NCBI RefSeq assembly: GCF_009725235.1
Contig: NZ_WJFC01000138.1
Location: 1 to 33,924 of the forward strand
Origin: Scytonema sp. UIC 10036
GTDB taxonomy: Bacteria; Cyanobacteriota; Cyanobacteriia; Cyanobacteriales; Nostocaceae
Length of the DNA stretch: 33,924 nucleotides
Direction: 5' to 3'
Below the pieces are notes generated by a model. That model was not told where the DNA came from and made no database searches. It saw only the letters and a list, made by a program, of their open reading frames with translations. The position numbers were made by a program, and so were the translations under genes. How positions within the stretch are numbered: the first letter of the stretch is position 1; each line of letters begins with the position of its first letter. This document shows, piece after piece, positions 1 to 8,884 of the stretch.

Positions 1-29
1 TAACGAAGTGACACCCAATAATTCGATTA

Positions 30-61
30 AATGTTGGGTTTCGTTCCTCAACCCAACCTAC
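30..61. repeat. 32-bp palindromic intergenic repeat, copy 1
   Basis: An imperfect hairpin with arms GTTGGGTT and AACCCAAC. The same 32 bases occur, reverse-complemented and without mismatch, at 23373-23404. Both copies are intergenic. The sequence resembles dispersed palindromic repeats common in filamentous cyanobacteria; no transposase is adjacent. Confidence 0.85.
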
Positions 62-272
62 TGCTTATATTATTTTTTAATTTTAATTATAAAATATTCA
101 TTAAATTTAGACTTGTTTACTCTTTCAAAGACTAAGTTATTTATCAGAATCATCTATGATTTCTATATATAGATGCTTTCTATCAATATCTCATGAATTT
201 TTATTAAGTTAATTGCCAGAAATTAATATATAGATAAATGCTTTTTCAGTCTTGAAAATCCATAGAATCGCT
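62..272. other. AT-rich leader upstream of first cyclase gene
   Basis: This is very AT-rich sequence with no coding potential that I can defend and no clear -35/-10 pair. It presumably carries the promoter of the downstream diguanylate cyclase gene. Confidence 0.4.
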
Positions 273-3200
273 ATGAACAGTTTTGTTATTCAATGTAGTC
301 AAGAATTAGAACCATGTTTGTTTAGCATGGAAAAATTACCCGAGCAGAAGAGCAATATTCTTCTCGTGGATAACAGCTTAGATAATTTATTTTTTTTAGA
401 AGAAGTCTTAAATCAATTGGGACATAACTTAGTCAAAGCCTTGTCTGGTGAAAAAGCATTATATCAACTTCTCGAACAAGAGTTTGCCGTAATTTTAATA
501 AATGTTCAATTAGTGGGAATAAGCGCTTTTGAAACAGCCGAATTAATTAGAAAACGTCCGAAGAACCAACAAACTCCCATTATCTTTTTAAGTACTTTTA
601 CTAATAACGAACAAATGATTTTTAAAGGTTGTGGGATTGGTTCAGTAGATTACCTATTCATGCCAATTCAACCAGAAATCTTGCTATCAAAAGTTACAGC
701 ATTTGTTAATTTTTTTAAGCAACAGTTACAATTAAAATATGTTAATGAACAATTGCAAACTAAATTAAAAGAAAATTTACTTCGAGAGGAGAGACTAAAA
801 AAGCAAGTAGAAATTCTCGATTTAGTGCAAGAAGCAATAATCATTCGAGATCTAGATGGCACGATTACCTTTTGGAACCGTGGCGCAGTAACAATGTATG
901 GTTTCTCTCAACAAGAAGCTGTGGGAAAAGAGTTTTCTTCGTTAATTAATGCACAATTTTCCAAGTCATTGTCAGAATTAAATCATTTGTTATTTGAAAA
1001 TGGAAGGTGGGAAGGGGAAATCATTTACACTCAAAGGGATGGAACAGAGATTATTGTTGCCAGTCATTGGAGCTTACAACAAAACAATCTGGGAGAAACG
1101 GAAATTGTAGAAATCAATAGAAATATCACAAAGTACAAGCAAACTGAAGAAGCGCTACTCACTACAGCAGTCCGGTTGGCGGGAATTTTGGATAATGCTT
1201 CAGATGCCATTCTTTCAGTAGACTCTACTCACAAGATTGCACTTTTTAGTAAAGAAGCAGAAAAAGTTTTTGGCTATACAACATCAGAAGTTTTGGGACA
1301 AACACTTGATTTACTCATTCCAAAGCATTTACCAAATGGAAATTTTCAGAACATCTTTGACTCTTGCCACTCAAATATAGCCAACGGCAAGATAGGAGAA
1401 CGTCGGGAGATGACAGGCTGCCGTAAAAATGGGGCATTCTTCCCCATAGAAGTGTCGATTTCTCCGTTGGAATTAGTGAGCAGTAACGTATTTACCTTGA
1501 TATTGCGGGATCTAACAGAGATGAAAGCAACTGAAGCCGCCTTGCGGAGAACTGAGGCGCAGTTTCAAGCTTTTATGAATCACATTCCCCCTTTATCTTG
1601 GATTACCGACAGTGAAGGTCAATTACTTTATTGCAACAAAAGTTTTGAACGTTGGTATCAGCGCTCAATGTGGGAAATTATTGGTAAAACAATTTTTGAT
1701 TTTAATCCGCCCCATCTTGCTCAACAACACCTCGAACATATCAAACAAGTTGTACAAACAGGACAAGTTCTGGAAGTGAATGAGTCTGCTCTATCTGGTG
1801 ATGGGACGCTGAGTGAGTTTTTGGTTTATAAGTTTCCCGTGTTTGATACAGACGAACAACTTTTAGTAGGGGGTGTAGCAATTGACATTACCGAACGCAA
1901 ACAAGCAGAAGCATCGCTTCAGATAAGAAATCAAGAATTGCTAACTCTGTATAAACTTTCTGAGGTTGCACTACGGACTGATTCTTTGAAACTAGCTGCT
2001 CAAGATGCTGTAGCAGAAATTAGTTATGCCACTGGATTTCCTAGAGTTACAATTGAACTTTACGATCCAGCACGTCAAATGATGCGATTTGTTGGAACAA
2101 CGGGAATCCCTTCACTCGCTTCTTGCGATACACCAGAAGTTCCCGTAGAGCAGACTCTTTCTGGAACGGTTGTTCTTACGGGAAAGCCCATGGTTAAAAT
2201 TTTTAACTCTCATGAAATGGAATGTTCCCAAATCAGAATATATGATTCTCATCAAACAATCCGTCAACTTAATATTCGGACTTTTGTCTGTCAACCTATG
2301 ATTGTCAATCAACAAGTCATTGGTGTATTGAGTTTGGCGCATTCCGAACCAGTCGAACTAGATGCATCATTTATCAGATGGTTAACTAGTTTGGCTAACT
2401 TTGTTGCCTCTTTAGTAGAACGAAAGCAAGCTGAAGTTGCTTTACATGAAAGCGAAGAACTTTACCGTCAAATGTTTCAAACGAACTTGGCAATTAAGTT
2501 ACTGATCGAGCGCGATACAGGAGCAATTGTTGATGCCAATCCTGCCGCTTGTCGTTTCTATGGTTATGGCTTAAAACGTCTCAAACAAATGACGTTTACA
2601 GACATCAATGTTTTACCCGCAGAACAGGTGTTTTCTCTCATGCAGCAACATCTATTCAATCAACAAACTTACTTTCAGTTTCGCCACAAACTTGCCAGTG
2701 GAGAAATTCGAGATGTGGAAATTTACTCTTGCCCGGTGACTCGGCAAGGGAAAACACTACTTTACTCAGTTGTTCATGATATTAGTGCATTGAAGCAAGC
2801 AAAAAGAGCATTGCAACAAGCTAATGTTCAATTAAATAGCTGGGTGGAAGAATTGGAAATACGCAATCGCGAAATTGCTTTACTGAGTCAATTAAGTGAT
2901 ATTCTGCAAGCCTGTTTGTCCATTGACGAAGCACATCAAGCTCTTGCTCGATTAGTACAATCCTTATTTCCTGAAGTATCGGGTGCAGTGTTTGTACTGA
3001 ACAATTCAGAAAACTTACTCGAAGCCGTGGCAACTTGGGGAGAAGTCAATGAAACGACAGAGTTGATATTCGCACCGAGGGATTGTTGGGGACTTCGTAG
3101 AGGGCGATCGCACTTAGTAGATAGGACTACAGAAAGTATACTCTGTCAGCATAGAAAAAAAGATTGTTGTGAATCTTCCACCCCCATTGAATCACTCTGT

Positions 3201-3872
3201 ATCCCTATGATGGCTCAGGGGGAAGCACTAGGGGTATTGTATTTAAGTTCAAATCAACCAGAAAAACTCACAGAAGCGAAGCAGCAGTTTGCTGTAACAG
3301 CTGCCGAACACATCGCCCTGGGTTTGGCAAACCTACAATTGCACGAAGCCCTTCAGCAACAAAGCATCCGCGATCCTCTGACTGGATTGTTCAATCGCCG
3401 TTATTTAGAAGAATCTTTAGAACGGGAAATTAGCCGCGCCGATCGCAAACAGCAATCTGTTGGAATTATCATGTTGGATATAGATAATTTCAAACGTTTT
3501 AACGATACTTTTGGACAAGACGCTGGTGACACCGTGTTACAAGAATTAGCTAAGTTTTTGGAAAAAAATATTCGAGGAGGTGATATTGCCTGTCGTTATG
3601 GAGGTGAAGAAATAGTCTTAATTTTACCGGAAGCATCTTTAGAAGCAACTAAAAAACGAGCCGAGCAGATACGAGAAGATGTCAAGCACCTTTGTTGGCA
3701 CAACCGCTACCATTCTCTCGGTACAATCGCCATATCCTTGGGAGTGGCAGTTTTTCCAGACGACGGCTTGACAGGAGAAGCAATCATTAATGCTGCTAAT
3801 ACAGCTTTATATCATGCTAAACAAGAAGGTCGCGATCGGGTAGTAACTGCTACAGAGGTTAGCAATGGCTAA
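273..3872 (+). CDS. Multidomain diguanylate cyclase: pseudo-receiver, PAS x4, GAF x2, GGDEF
   Basis: Predicted cytoplasmic signal-integrating enzyme that makes cyclic di-GMP from GTP. Order, numbered from the upstream TTG at 252: receiver (about 34-155), PAS (183-297), PAS (309-425), PAS (433-553), GAF (563-717), PAS (733-850), short coiled coil, GAF (877-1030), GGDEF (1038-1200). The active-site signature is GGEEI at nt 3600-3614, preceded by an RGGD inhibitory site, so both catalysis and product feedback look intact. The receiver is degenerate: the phosphoacceptor position is Asn (nt 501-503), the conserved Lys is Met (nt 660-662), and one of the two acidic residues is Asn. The second GAF carries a CWGLRRGRSHL motif with further Cys/His residues. 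Start is uncertain: TTG 252, ATG 273 or ATG 327, none with a good ribosome site; ATG 273 is used here. The stop codon lies in a heptad repeat. It is paralogous to the next gene over GAF-GGDEF. Confidence 0.93.
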   Translation: MNSFVIQCSQELEPCLFSMEKLPEQKSNILLVDNSLDNLFFLEEVLNQLGHNLVKALSGEKALYQLLEQEFAVILINVQLVGISAFETAELIRKRPKNQQTPIIFLSTFTNNEQMIFKGCGIGSVDYLFMPIQPEILLSKVTAFVNFFKQQLQLKYVNEQLQTKLKENLLREERLKKQVEILDLVQEAIIIRDLDGTITFWNRGAVTMYGFSQQEAVGKEFSSLINAQFSKSLSELNHLLFENGRWEGEIIYTQRDGTEIIVASHWSLQQNNLGETEIVEINRNITKYKQTEEALLTTAVRLAGILDNASDAILSVDSTHKIALFSKEAEKVFGYTTSEVLGQTLDLLIPKHLPNGNFQNIFDSCHSNIANGKIGERREMTGCRKNGAFFPIEVSISPLELVSSNVFTLILRDLTEMKATEAALRRTEAQFQAFMNHIPPLSWITDSEGQLLYCNKSFERWYQRSMWEIIGKTIFDFNPPHLAQQHLEHIKQVVQTGQVLEVNESALSGDGTLSEFLVYKFPVFDTDEQLLVGGVAIDITERKQAEASLQIRNQELLTLYKLSEVALRTDSLKLAAQDAVAEISYATGFPRVTIELYDPARQMMRFVGTTGIPSLASCDTPEVPVEQTLSGTVVLTGKPMVKIFNSHEMECSQIRIYDSHQTIRQLNIRTFVCQPMIVNQQVIGVLSLAHSEPVELDASFIRWLTSLANFVASLVERKQAEVALHESEELYRQMFQTNLAIKLLIERDTGAIVDANPAACRFYGYGLKRLKQMTFTDINVLPAEQVFSLMQQHLFNQQTYFQFRHKLASGEIRDVEIYSCPVTRQGKTLLYSVVHDISALKQAKRALQQANVQLNSWVEELEIRNREIALLSQLSDILQACLSIDEAHQALARLVQSLFPEVSGAVFVLNNSENLLEAVATWGEVNETTELIFAPRDCWGLRRGRSHLVDRTTESILCQHRKKDCCESSTPIESLCIPMMAQGEALGVLYLSSNQPEKLTEAKQQFAVTAAEHIALGLANLQLHEALQQQSIRDPLTGLFNRRYLEESLEREISRADRKQQSVGIIMLDIDNFKRFNDTFGQDAGDTVLQELAKFLEKNIRGGDIACRYGGEEIVLILPEASLEATKKRAEQIREDVKHLCWHNRYHSLGTIAISLGVAVFPDDGLTGEAIINAANTALYHAKQEGRDRVVTATEVSNG

Positions 3873-3978
3873 TTGCTAATGGCTAATTGCTAATTGCTAA
3901 TGGCTAATTGCTAATTGCTAATGACAAATGACAAATGACAAATGACAAATGACAAATGACAAATGACAAATGACAAAT
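3867..3978. repeat. Heptad tandem repeat (STRR), 16 units spanning a gene junction
   Basis: Eight units of (G/T)GCTAAT at 3867-3922 are followed, without loss of 7-bp phase, by eight units of GACAAAT at 3923-3978. The stop codon of the upstream cyclase (3870-3872) sits in the first unit, and the ATG of the downstream cyclase (3963) sits in the GACAAAT block. Every GACAAAT unit also generates an ATG. Confidence 0.97.
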
Positions 3979-6017
3979 CAAGGGAAGAGTTACAACAAGA
4001 GGTTCAAGAACTAAGAGCGCGTCTTGAAATTGCTGAAGAAACTTTGCGGGCTATCTGTCAAGGAGAGGCAGATGCTTTAGTGGTTTCGGGAAGTCAAGGC
4101 GAACAGATTTTTACTTTACGAAATAATGATTCTCTTTATAGAAGATTAATAGAAGAAGTGAAAGAAGGGGCAGCTACACTAACAGATGATGGATTTATTC
4201 TTTACTGTAATAGAAGTTTGGCGCGTCTCTTAAAGAGATCTATAAAAAAAGCGATCGGTTCGGACTTTAATGAATATATTACACCCAATCAGAAGTCAAT
4301 ATTTAAAACGTTATTACAGCAAGAACGAGGAGGACATTCTCAAGGAGAATTTAACCTAATTGTTAACGATTTAACCACCCTACCCATCCATGTAGATATT
4401 AGTTCTGTGACAATAAATGATGTCAAAATAAAGTCTTTGATTGTTACAGATTTGACAGAACAAAAACGTAATGAAGAAATTATTGTTTCTGAAAAGCTTG
4501 CCCGTTCTATTGTGGAACAAGCAGCTGAAGCCATAGTTGTTTGTGATGAAACCGGACAGATTATTCGTGCAAGTATAGCAGCTCATCAGCTTTGCGGGCA
4601 AAATCTTTTATTCCAACCCTTTGATGTTATTTTTCCCTTACAAATTTGTCAGAGCGACTGGCAAACACCACCTTCAGAAAAATTAGAAGCTACAGTTAAA
4701 GAAGAAGACAACCTTTTGGACACCAAACAATGGTTTTTTGTGGCTACTGTTCTCAATGGAGAAAGTTTTCAAGGAGTTGAAGTCTTGTTCCATCAAAAAG
4801 ACGGACAGCAATTTAATTTACTACTCAATGCCCGGTTGCTTTCCCACCCAGAAAGCAGTTTAAAAGGCTGCATTTTAACGCTTACAGATATTACTATCCG
4901 CAAACAAGCAGAACTGGAATTACAACTGGCAAAAGCTGATTTAGAAACACGAGTGGCAGAACGTACCGTTCAACTTCAACAATTGAATGCACAACTGACT
5001 AACTGGGTAAAGGAATTGGAGCAGCGCAATCATGAAATTGTTCTGATGGGTAAGTTGAGCGATATGCTACAAGCTTGTTTGACGGTTGAAGAAGCATATT
5101 ACACTTTATCTCGATTAATTCAATCGTTATTTCCCAATATGTCAGGAGGTGTGTTTTTGATAAATGCTTCAAAAAACCTAGTAGAGGCTGTTGCTACCTG
5201 GGGCGATGAAACTCTTGTCAGTCAGAAAATTTTCACCCCAAGAGAATGTTGGGGATTGCGACGCGGGCGCATCCATTTGTTTGCTGTTGACACTTGTAGC
5301 TTGGAGTGCAAGCATATCATTCCCAATGCTTTTTTCACAGACACTCTATGTGTTCCAATGATGGCACAAGGAAAGGCGATGGGTGTACTGCATTTAAGTT
5401 CTCAAGTGCAAGGACAGCTAACTACAGCAAAAAAACAATTAGCAGTCACAGTCGCCGAACATATTGCATTAGCACTAGCAAATTTAAAGCTTCACGAAAC
5501 AATTCAGGAGCAAAATATTCGCGATCCCCTCACAGGATTGTTTAATCGTCGTTACTTAGAAGAGTCGTTAGAACGAGAAATTCAACGAGCCAAACGCAAG
5601 CAGCTTTGTTTGGGAGTCATGATGCTTGACGTTGACTACTTCAAACGATTTAATGATACATTCAGTCATGAGGCTGGTGATATGGTTCTGCGGGAGTTGG
5701 GGAGATTTTTAAAGAAACAAGTGCGTGGATCTGACATCGCTTGTCGCTACGGAGGTGAGGAGATGACATTAATTCTGCCAGAAACGTCTTTAGAAGCAAC
5801 AATTGAACGAGCCGAACAAATCCGGGCAGGTGTCAAGCATCTCAAGTTGCAAAATCGCAATCAAAACCTTGGCACTATGACTTTATCTGTGGGAGTTGCT
5901 TGTTTCCCAGAACATGGTTTGACAGGAGAATCAGTGATTCATGCAGCTGATGAAGCTTTATACCGTGCCAAAAAAGAAGGGCGCGATCGGGTTGTTTGTT
6001 CTGAAAATGGGGAATAG
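3963..6017 (+). CDS. Diguanylate cyclase with PAS, coiled coil, GAF and GGDEF
   Basis: Predicted cyclic di-GMP synthase, 684 aa. An N-terminal helical stretch (about 1-35, typical of cyanobacterial PAS kinases and cyclases) is followed by a PAS domain (about 45-165), a second PAS-like domain (about 175-320), a coiled coil (about 320-355), a GAF domain (about 360-500) with CWGLRRGRIHL, and GGDEF (about 515-680). The active site is GGEEM, with an RGSD inhibitory site five residues upstream. From the coiled coil onward it closely parallels the preceding gene, so the pair probably arose by tandem duplication, with different sensor domains then added or lost. The start ATG is inside a heptad repeat. 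The reading frame upstream of it is closed by TGA in the repeat, and no Shine-Dalgarno sequence precedes it. Co-transcription with the upstream gene is likely (90-bp gap), but I see no promoter evidence either way. Confidence 0.94.
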   Translation: MTNDKSREELQQEVQELRARLEIAEETLRAICQGEADALVVSGSQGEQIFTLRNNDSLYRRLIEEVKEGAATLTDDGFILYCNRSLARLLKRSIKKAIGSDFNEYITPNQKSIFKTLLQQERGGHSQGEFNLIVNDLTTLPIHVDISSVTINDVKIKSLIVTDLTEQKRNEEIIVSEKLARSIVEQAAEAIVVCDETGQIIRASIAAHQLCGQNLLFQPFDVIFPLQICQSDWQTPPSEKLEATVKEEDNLLDTKQWFFVATVLNGESFQGVEVLFHQKDGQQFNLLLNARLLSHPESSLKGCILTLTDITIRKQAELELQLAKADLETRVAERTVQLQQLNAQLTNWVKELEQRNHEIVLMGKLSDMLQACLTVEEAYYTLSRLIQSLFPNMSGGVFLINASKNLVEAVATWGDETLVSQKIFTPRECWGLRRGRIHLFAVDTCSLECKHIIPNAFFTDTLCVPMMAQGKAMGVLHLSSQVQGQLTTAKKQLAVTVAEHIALALANLKLHETIQEQNIRDPLTGLFNRRYLEESLEREIQRAKRKQLCLGVMMLDVDYFKRFNDTFSHEAGDMVLRELGRFLKKQVRGSDIACRYGGEEMTLILPETSLEATIERAEQIRAGVKHLKLQNRNQNLGTMTLSVGVACFPEHGLTGESVIHAADEALYRAKKEGRDRVVCSENGE

Positions 6018-6057
6018 GGATTGGGGGTTGGGAAACTTTTCATAAAATAGAATGTCG

Positions 6058-6086
6058 TTGCCATAGTATTATAGTTGTAGTATAAT
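6058..6086 (+). promoter_or_regulatory. Sigma70-type promoter
   Basis: TTGCCA at 6058-6063, a 17-bp spacer, and a perfect TATAAT at 6081-6086. It lies 63 bp upstream of the ATG at 6150, so transcription would begin near 6093. This separates the hypothetical gene from the cyclase pair. Confidence 0.7.
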
Positions 6087-6149
6087 ATTTGGGCTTGTAT
6101 CTTACTCAACGCAGATGCTTAATCTATCTGTGAACCTTTAATCTATATA

Positions 6150-7511
6150 ATGTCGGATCGTAGAGATAAACGAGTGGATGCCATACTAGAGCGATCGCAC
6201 CAACTACAACAAGCGCTAACAAATTTTGTTTTTGATGCAAGCGCTGAACTTGCAAAAGCGCTGGAAATCTATGCTGCGAAAAAGTCAAAAAGTGGTCAGG
6301 GAGATAATTTCCACAAGGACTGCATCATTGATTCCTTTATTACAGAGAGGAAACTTGGAAATTCCAGTGTGCTGGATTTATTTATCCAAAGCCATCCTCA
6401 GTTAACAAATGAAGAGCGTCAGCTGATTAAAAATTGGCACCGTACATTTACTGGCTTATTCGCTGTTCAAAACATCTTACCCGATGGCTTTGAACTGATG
6501 AACTGGTTAACAGCCAAACACTATATAGTCAAGTTAAATAACAATCGAGCTAAAAAAGATACATCTCGATTAAAAAAAGGAGAAATTATACTGACTCGCA
6601 TTGCTCCTGTCACTGATACTTACTGGACTTTCTCTGGTTTTTACACGCTAATGGGAAAGTTAGGTAAACCAAAACTAGCTGTAGCTATTGGTAACTTTAA
6701 GGACAATTATAAAGACCAACTCTACGGCGATGCGCCGGAGTTGTTAGAAGAAGCTTGGCGATCTGTGGAGTACTATCATCAGCAATTTGTGCAATTCTTT
6801 GGTAGTGATGAAGTCACAATGCCGGGATATCGACTCAATCAAAAAATTGCTGATTTTCAAGAAAAACTAGCACAAACATACCTGAAGTCAGCAGGTATTG
6901 ACTCTTCAAAATCATTGGGAGAAATCGTAAAAGAAGCTGGTGTTGATGAAGAGGACATTAAAAAAGTCACTGAACAATTGGGTGCTGGGATCGACACGGT
7001 CACGCAAATGTTTAATCCTCAAAAAGGCACCAGTAAAATGGTGATGCCCAAAATAGATTTACCTGCCGAACTTAAGAAAGCAGAACGGTTGACAGCCCTT
7101 TCTCATCCTCGTTGGGGACAAATGTTTCTCCCAACCTATGCCAAGATGAAATCAATTTTGGCAGCAGAGGATTGGCAAAGTATAGCAGGGGCTAAAAAAC
7201 TCATTGATTTTTACTTAGAAGATAACAGTATAAATGTCTCTATTTGGCATCGATTAGCCCAACAGTATCCAACACGGCTAGAAAAAGTGTTACAAGTAGT
7301 TCTACAATGTCCAAAGTTTCGGCTGCAAACCGATCTAGATGCACTGTTGGTACAATTCGATAAGCCTCTAGAACCAGAGTTACCAGAAATAGCCAGTGTC
7401 CCAATACACCTGCATAATTTATTTCAGGAAGTAGTGCTTCAGGTGAGTAAATCTAAGCCTAAGGATAAGGGTAAGCATCAAAAGCCAGCAAAAGGTTTTC
7501 AGCATTTGTAG
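6150..7511 (+). CDS. Conserved-looking hypothetical protein, 453 aa
   Basis: I do not recognise the family. The protein is soluble, mostly helical and rich in Lys and Gln, with no signal peptide or membrane segment. A central part (about residues 108-185) contains alternating beta-type segments around GEIILTRIAPVTDTYWTFSG, followed by helices. The C-terminal tail (about 425-453) is very basic, with repeated KPK/KGK elements, which could suit nucleic-acid or acidic-partner binding; that is inference only. Codon use and HIP1 content match the neighbours. The gene has its own strong promoter and stands alone between the cyclases and a DUF1816 gene. The start is the first ATG of the frame; no convincing Shine-Dalgarno sequence is present. 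Confidence 0.85.
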   Translation: MSDRRDKRVDAILERSHQLQQALTNFVFDASAELAKALEIYAAKKSKSGQGDNFHKDCIIDSFITERKLGNSSVLDLFIQSHPQLTNEERQLIKNWHRTFTGLFAVQNILPDGFELMNWLTAKHYIVKLNNNRAKKDTSRLKKGEIILTRIAPVTDTYWTFSGFYTLMGKLGKPKLAVAIGNFKDNYKDQLYGDAPELLEEAWRSVEYYHQQFVQFFGSDEVTMPGYRLNQKIADFQEKLAQTYLKSAGIDSSKSLGEIVKEAGVDEEDIKKVTEQLGAGIDTVTQMFNPQKGTSKMVMPKIDLPAELKKAERLTALSHPRWGQMFLPTYAKMKSILAAEDWQSIAGAKKLIDFYLEDNSINVSIWHRLAQQYPTRLEKVLQVVLQCPKFRLQTDLDALLVQFDKPLEPELPEIASVPIHLHNLFQEVVLQVSKSKPKDKGKHQKPAKGFQHL

Positions 7512-8033
7512 TTTATATAGGGAGAGTGCGTATTTTCCCTTTTGGAAGCTATATATGCAATCTGCGTTTTACGAGCACCATTGTCCAAAAACCAATACGG
7601 TTCAAATAAGACCAAACCCCTTATCAGGAAAACAATGTAGAGACGCTTCAAATAGCGCGTCTTTACAAATCATGATATGCTTTACAATTTATGGGTAAAA
7701 TCCCCTATTTATTTTTTTAAAATTGGGTAGATTAACCATTGGATTTTCAGATAACTTATCGTATCGTCAATTTTTAAGAAGCTTTAAATAGCATCGCATG
7801 CTCCTAATTCAGTGCCTGTTCAACAAGAATTGTCAAAATTTTATGACTGAAAGTTTTGATGTCGCGATCGCCTTAGTGGTGGGCTGTAGCCATAGCTACG
7901 GAGATTTTACAAATTTTACACGGCTTGCTATACACAAATAAACATTGATGGTTGAGTTAATAAACCAATCATAAAATCAATTGATTGATGGTGTATTTTC
8001 AGGCTGAAATCTGCTAACAAACAGAAGGTTATT
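7512..8033. other. Intergenic region
   Basis: About 520 bp with no supportable ORF. It contains the palindromic repeat at 7636-7666 and a HIP1 site near 7863. AT-rich sequence follows, which probably includes the leader of the DUF1816 gene; no clear promoter was identified. Confidence 0.5.
7636..7666. repeat. Palindromic repeat GTAGAGACGC type, copy 1
   Basis: Arms GTAGAGACGC (7637-7646) and GCGTCTTTAC (7657-7666) form a hairpin with one G-T pair. A related element (arms GTAAAGACGCGC and GCGCGTCTTTAT) lies at 17278-17305. Both are preceded by ACAAT and are intergenic. Confidence 0.75.
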
Positions 8034-8279
8034 ATGCACGCAACAGAAACAATCGCAGAACCGTTGGAATTAGCTTGGTGGGTGGAGATTATAACTGTAT
8101 TTCCGCGTTGTAGTTATTTCTTTGGTCCTTTTACAAGTGCCGAGGAAGCTGATAGATCGAAAGCTGGCTACATCGAAGACTTAGAACGCGAAGGCTCTCA
8201 AGTGATGTTTGCCCAGGTTCAGTGGTGCCAACCTCAGGCACTGACTATTCTTGAGCATCAAGTATTCCATAAAGAGTAA
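8034..8279 (+). CDS. DUF1816 family protein
   Basis: An 81-aa protein with the hallmarks of the cyanobacterial DUF1816 family: an N-terminal LAWWVEI segment, then YFFGPFTSAEEA and GYIEDLEREGS. The molecular role of the family is not established; homologues are small soluble proteins found mainly in cyanobacteria. The ATG is preceded by AGAAGG at 5-bp spacing, a good ribosome-binding site. Its last 22 bases overlap, on the opposite strand, the tail of a decayed GGDEF gene. It is probably monocistronic, since an ORF-poor region of 520 bp precedes it. Confidence 0.88.
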   Translation: MHATETIAEPLELAWWVEIITVFPRCSYFFGPFTSAEEADRSKAGYIEDLEREGSQVMFAQVQWCQPQALTILEHQVFHKE

Positions 8280-8884
8280 GCGGCACAAAAGCGATCGCGG
8301 CCTTCTTGCTTGGCACGATATAAAGCAGCATCTGCGGCTTTCATCACAGCCTCTCCAGCCAAACCATGTTCACCGATAGCAAGCCACTCCTAATGATAAG
8401 GATATGGCACCCAAGCTTTGGTTGTGATGTTGCATCACTAAATGCTTAACACCTTCAAAGAATCAATTCAGCACGCTCTAGAGTTGTTGCCAAAGAAGCT
8501 GATGGTAGAATTAACATCATTTCCTCACCACCATAACGGCAAGCAATATCACCTTCTCGAATATGTTTTTTCAAGAATGTCGCTAATTCTTGTAAGAGCA
8601 TTTGACAAACAGATTAACAAAGACTGATACCTTTGCCAATAAAATTTCCGGTACAATCGGCTTCAACAAGTAATCTACCGTACTCATACTACAGCCTTTC
8701 AATAGGACGTGTTGGAGATTGTTGGAAGTTACCAGAAAAATTATTGGGGTGTTGTGATTCTTTGGGTGTTTCCTCAAAAACTCAAGGGTTATGAATTCGT
8801 CAATCCCTGGCATTTCCATATCAAGCAAAATAACAGCAAATTCCTGACTGGAAAGATAGTACAAAGCTGCTTCATTTAATACTC
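8258..8884 (-). pseudogene. Decayed receiver-GGDEF response regulator
   Basis: Read on the minus strand. A receiver fragment begins at 8882, right after an in-frame TGA (8883-8885). It keeps the phosphoacceptor Asp (FAVILLDMEMPG) and the conserved Lys (DYLLKPI), but about 55 N-terminal residues including the acidic pair are missing. The frame ends at 8583. From 8607 a shifted frame encodes an internal GGDEF fragment with REGD and GGEEM motifs and stops at 8455. A third frame (from 8456) gives VKHLVMQHHNQSLGAISLS and stops at 8370. A fourth (from about 8380) gives GEHGLAGEAV and ADAALYRAKQEGRDR, ending at 8258. There are therefore at least three frameshifts, an N-terminal truncation, and an internal deletion of the receiver-GGDEF linker and the start of GGDEF. 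The receiver resembles that of the first gene in the window (shared KGC...SVDYL/KGC...TVDYL region), so it is a dead paralogue. No function is expected. Confidence 0.88.

Noticed and set aside
7590..7620. Possible tRNA T-arm (GGTTCAAAT)
   Set aside because: No cloverleaf or acceptor stem can be formed around it.
8442..8627. 61-codon plus-strand frame
   Set aside because: It lies exactly opposite the GGDEF pseudogene, and its sequence is explained by the minus-strand homology.
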